Positions 61,313 to 64,000 of a stretch of DNA of 64,000 nt are shown here, piece after piece (position 1 is the stretch's first letter; every line of letters starts with the position of its first letter). The notes below the pieces were generated by a model. It did not search any database and was not told the origin of the DNA. It saw only the letters and a program-made list of their open reading frames with translations. The stretch comes from Cupriavidus respiraculi (GTDB taxonomy: Bacteria > Pseudomonadota > Gammaproteobacteria > Burkholderiales > Burkholderiaceae). Location of the stretch: positions 124,001 through 188,000 of the forward strand of contig NZ_CAJZAH010000004.1 of assembly GCF_914271545.1 (NCBI RefSeq). Reading direction: 5' to 3'. Made by a program: the position numbers and the translations under genes.

Positions 61313-62551
61313 ATGCTTCCGCTAGCAGGTATCCGGGTGGTGGATCTTTCCACCGTGGTGATGGGCCCCTACGCCAGCCAGTGGCTGGCCGACCTTGGCG
61401 CGGACGTCATCAAGGTGGAGCCGCCGGAGGGCGATTCGACGCGCCACACCGGTCCGGCGACGGAAGACGGCATGGCCGCGATCTTTCTGGGCGTGAACCG
61501 TGGCAAGCGCAGCGTGACGCTGGACCTGAAGCAGCCGGCCGCACAGGTCGCGATGGATCGCCTGCTCGGCAGCGCCGACGTGCTGATGCACAGCATGCGG
61601 CCGCAGAAGCTGGCGGCGCTGGGGCTGGCGCCCGACGCGGTGATGGCGCGCCATCCCGACCTCGTCTACGCAAGCCTGCTCGGCTTTGCCGAGGATGGGC
61701 CCTATGGCGGCAAACCCGCCTACGACGACATCATCCAGGGCCTGTCCGGCAATGCCGCGTTGATGGCCGCGCAGACCGGGGAGGCCCGCTACTTTCCCAC
61801 GATCGCGGCGGACAAGACCTGCGGCCTGATCGCGGCGCTGTCCATCTGCGCCGCGCTGGCCGGCCGCGGGGCCCGCGAGCCCGGCGCGCGCGGATCGCGC
61901 CTCGATGTGCCGATGTTCGAGTCGATGGTGTCGTTCAACCTGGTCGAACACCTGTACGGGCTGCACTTCGAACCGCCGCGCGGTCCCGCGGGCTATCCGC
62001 GGGTACTGGCGCCGCTGCGCCGGCCGTATCGCACCGCCGATGGCCACGTCTGCATGATGCCGTACACCGATGCCCACTGGCGCAGCTTCTTCCTGGCCGC
62101 GCAACGGCCCGATCTCGCGGACGACTCCCGCTTCGCCGACATCTCGGCGCGCACCCGGCATATCGAGGCGCTGTACGAGCTGACGGGCGAGATCGTGAGC
62201 CAGCGCAGCACGGCCGACTGGCTCGCGCTGTGCGAATCGCTGCAGATTCCCGTGGCCCGGGTCAACCAGCTCGCTGAACTGCCGGACGATCCGCACCTGC
62301 GGGCAACGGATTTCTTCTCCTCGCTGCACGATCCCTCGATGGGCACGCTGCGCTTTCCCGGCGCGCCGGTGCGCTTCGATGGCGAGCGCGCCGCCCCCGG
62401 CATGCCGCCACGGCTGGGCGAGCACACCGCCGCGGTGCTGGCCGAGGTCGGGCTGACGCAGGTGGAGATCGACGCGGTCCTGCGCGTCCGCGCGGCCGGC
62501 AACGCCGCGAGGACCACCACCATCACAACAACCGACAAGGAGACACGATGA
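61313..62551 (+). CDS. CaiB/BaiF CoA-transferase
   Basis: A 412-residue family III CoA-transferase: VVDLSTVVMGPYASQWLADLGADVIKVEPPEGDSTRHTGP, VNRGKRSVTLDLKQPAAQVAMDRLL, KPAYDDIIQGLSGNAALMA with the catalytic Asp region, and PYRTADGHVCMMPYTDAHWRSFFLAAQRP. The C-terminus ends in ALLTQVEID-like TQVEIDAVLR followed by a Thr-rich tail. First gene of an operon whose TGA overlaps the MaoC ATG. Together they suggest CoA activation followed by hydration or dehydration of an acid taken up with the Bug receptor. Confidence 0.9.
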   Translation: MLPLAGIRVVDLSTVVMGPYASQWLADLGADVIKVEPPEGDSTRHTGPATEDGMAAIFLGVNRGKRSVTLDLKQPAAQVAMDRLLGSADVLMHSMRPQKLAALGLAPDAVMARHPDLVYASLLGFAEDGPYGGKPAYDDIIQGLSGNAALMAAQTGEARYFPTIAADKTCGLIAALSICAALAGRGAREPGARGSRLDVPMFESMVSFNLVEHLYGLHFEPPRGPAGYPRVLAPLRRPYRTADGHVCMMPYTDAHWRSFFLAAQRPDLADDSRFADISARTRHIEALYELTGEIVSQRSTADWLALCESLQIPVARVNQLAELPDDPHLRATDFFSSLHDPSMGTLRFPGAPVRFDGERAAPGMPPRLGEHTAAVLAEVGLTQVEIDAVLRVRAAGNAARTTTITTTDKETR

Positions 62552-63009
62552 ACACCGAGGCATTGCCCCGGCTCGGCCAGGGCTTCTACTGGCAGGACCT
62601 GACGGAGGGCCAGGTCTTTCGCACCTTCCGCCGCACGGTGACCGAGACCGATCTGGTCAATTTCATCGGCGTCACCGGCATGCTCGAGGCCATCTTCATC
62701 GAGGACGGCTACGAGGGCGGCGCGATGGCGGGACGTCCGGTGCCGGGGGCGCTGACCTACTCGCTGATCGAGGGCTTCATCCTGCAGACCATGATCCAGG
62801 GCACCGGCCTGGCCATGCTGGAGCTGACGCAGAAGATCCACGGGCCGGTGGTGGTGGGCGACACGGTGTGGGCCACCGTGACGGTGACCGGCATTCGCCC
62901 GACATCGAAGAGCGGCCGTGCGGTGGTCGATTCGACGATCGAGGTCTACAACCAGCGCCACGAGAAAGTCATGACCTATACCGCCCGGCGCCTGCTGGCC
63001 GGACGCTGA
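62548..63009 (+). CDS. MaoC-like (hot-dog) dehydratase
   Basis: A 153-residue hot-dog-fold protein of the MaoC/R-hydratase group: WQDLTEGQVFRTFRRTVTETDLVNFIGVTG (replacing the Asp-His hydratase signature by a variant with Thr-Gly), PGALTYSLIEGF, LELTQKIHGPVVVGDTVWATVTVTGIRPTSKSGRAVVDSTIEVYNQR. The usual D-x4-H-x-D hydratase dyad is not obvious, so thioester binding or a mesaconyl/methyl-acyl-CoA hydratase-type reaction is possible. Its ATG overlaps the CoA-transferase stop. Confidence 0.85.
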   Translation: MNTEALPRLGQGFYWQDLTEGQVFRTFRRTVTETDLVNFIGVTGMLEAIFIEDGYEGGAMAGRPVPGALTYSLIEGFILQTMIQGTGLAMLELTQKIHGPVVVGDTVWATVTVTGIRPTSKSGRAVVDSTIEVYNQRHEKVMTYTARRLLAGR

Positions 63010-63078
63010 AGCCGAAAGGCGGCCCGCCCGCCGATACCACGACGACGCGGCGCACAAGCCGCGCGGAGGAGACGACCC

Positions 63079-64000
63079 ATGACACTGCAGCATCTGACGG
63101 CGGCCATCGCCGCCCCGCTTCTTGCCCTTGCGGCGCTGTTGCCGGCCGCGGCCCACGCGAGCGACGCCGCCGGCTTTCCGTCGCGCCCTGTCAAGCTGGT
63201 GGTGCCCTTCCCGCCGGGCGGCCCGACCGACCTCGTGGCCCGCGTGATCGCGAAGCAGATGTCCGACGAACTCGGCCAGCAGGTGCTGGTCGACAACCGC
63301 CCGGGCGCCAACGGCAATATCGGCGCCGAACTCGTGGCCAAGGCGCCAGCGGACGGCTATACCGTGCTCTACAACACCTCTTCCCTCGCGTTGAGCGCCA
63401 CGCTGTACCGCAAGCTGAACTACGACAGCCGCCGCGATTTCGCACCGGTGGCGTTGACGGCGGCCGTGCCGCTGGTGATCGAGGTCAACGCGCAGTTGCC
63501 CGTCAAGACGCTGCAGGAGTTCATCGAATACGCGCGCACGCAACCGGGCAAGCTGACCTATGCGTCGGCCGGCAACGGCAACGTGACGCACCTGGCCGCC
63601 TTCCTGTTCCTGGAGGCCAATGGCATCCGCGCCGTGCACGCGCCCTACAAGGGCAGCGCGCCGGCCTTGACCGATTTGGCCGGCGGGCAGGTGCAGTTCA
63701 TGGCGGACACCATCAATTCCTCCCTGCCGTTCATCCGCGACAACCGCCTGCGCGCGCTGGCGGTGACCAGCCTGAAGCGCAACAGCCTGCTGCCCAATGT
63801 GCCGACGGTCGCCGAGACCGTGATGCCGGGCTTCGAGGTCGCCGCATGGCAAGGCATGGTGGTGCCGGCGAAGACGCCGGCGGATATCGTGCGCAAGCTC
63901 AACGCGGCCACCGTCAAGGCGCTGGCGGCGCCCGAGGTACGCGCCAGTCTCGCGGCCCAGGGCGCCGAACCGCGCGGGACCACGCCGGAAGCCTATGGCA
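63079..64000 (+). CDS. Bug-family solute receptor, cut at right edge
   Basis: About 307 residues of a periplasmic Bug receptor are in view; only the last few are missing by comparison with a usual length near 325. Signal peptide to LLPAAAHA, then FPSRPVKLVVPFPPGGPTDLVARVI, DNRPGANGNIGAELVAKAPADGYTVLYNTSSLA, PGKLTYASAGNGNVTHLAAF and APYKGSAPALTDLAGGQVQFMADT. GGAG precedes the ATG. It is 69 bp after the MaoC gene in the same operon, so its ligand is probably the substrate of those CoA-linked enzymes. Confidence 0.92.
   Translation, partial: MTLQHLTAAIAAPLLALAALLPAAAHASDAAGFPSRPVKLVVPFPPGGPTDLVARVIAKQMSDELGQQVLVDNRPGANGNIGAELVAKAPADGYTVLYNTSSLALSATLYRKLNYDSRRDFAPVALTAAVPLVIEVNAQLPVKTLQEFIEYARTQPGKLTYASAGNGNVTHLAAFLFLEANGIRAVHAPYKGSAPALTDLAGGQVQFMADTINSSLPFIRDNRLRALAVTSLKRNSLLPNVPTVAETVMPGFEVAAWQGMVVPAKTPADIVRKLNAATVKALAAPEVRASLAAQGAEPRGTTPEAYG

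Noticed and set aside
1-64000. Prophage, genomic island or insertion sequence
   Set aside because: No integrase, transposase, tRNA-attachment site, phage structural gene or long terminal repeat was seen; only REP-like small repeats.

Overview
The window is high-GC, gene-dense, non-mobile chromosomal DNA. Three complete or partial Bug-type (tripartite tricarboxylate) solute receptors, CaiB/BaiF CoA-transferases, a MexEF-OprN-like efflux operon, a family-B DNA polymerase II and a PQQ-dependent dehydrogenase point to a beta-proteobacterium of the order Burkholderiales, probably Cupriavidus-like. That placement is inferred from gene content only. I saw no rRNA, tRNA, CRISPR array, integrase or transposase.

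Layout. 1-7.5 kb: the start of an Atm1-type ABC exporter, then stress or unknown genes (YflT-like, low-affinity iron permease family, glycine-rich BON protein, ParB-like protein, AraC regulator, AhpD-like protein, small DUF proteins). 7.6-10.8 kb: alpha/beta hydrolase and DNA polymerase II (polB). 10.8-15.1 kb: a divergent catabolic locus (class II aldolase, RidA, D-2-hydroxyacid dehydrogenase against a Bug receptor and a GntR regulator). 15.1-18.6 kb: a TonB receptor very like YncD/PqqU, translationally coupled to a PQQ-type sugar dehydrogenase lipoprotein. 18.7-26.3 kb: a Fur-family regulator divergent from a five-gene TonB receptor plus peptide/nickel-type ABC importer operon. 26.3-28.3 kb: Ohr, a secreted repeat protein and an RhtA-like exporter.

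28.6-35.2 kb: the standout. A protein of about 1,900 residues combines ankyrin repeats, a GlnD/DUF294-type nucleotidyltransferase, a possible kinase-like fold, leucine-rich repeats and a terminal HEAT-like repeat. A small P-loop ATPase and a DUF3820 protein follow it. 35.1-41 kb: CDF transporter, TfoX-N protein, SYLF lipoprotein, LapA-like protein, AI-2E family permease, glycine-zipper lipoprotein and outer-membrane phospholipase A. 41.1-47.4 kb: an RND efflux operon with REP-like repeats inside and after it. 47.6-53.9 kb: an alpha/beta hydrolase homologue lacking its nucleophile serine, a LysR gene, and a CoA-transferase / enoyl-CoA hydratase / Bug operon divergent from a GntR gene. 54-58.3 kb: a cluster of stress-type genes (DUF2795, two ferritin-like proteins, a Gly/Ser-rich secreted protein and a Gln/Asn-repeat protein). 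58.3-64 kb: an S9 peptidase, LysR, and a CaiB / MaoC / Bug operon cut by the right edge.

Common themes are metal and cofactor acquisition through TonB receptors, envelope and oxidative stress protection, and small organic-acid or CoA-ester catabolism with periplasmic Bug receptors. Domain calls rest on reading motifs by eye; no database search was run.
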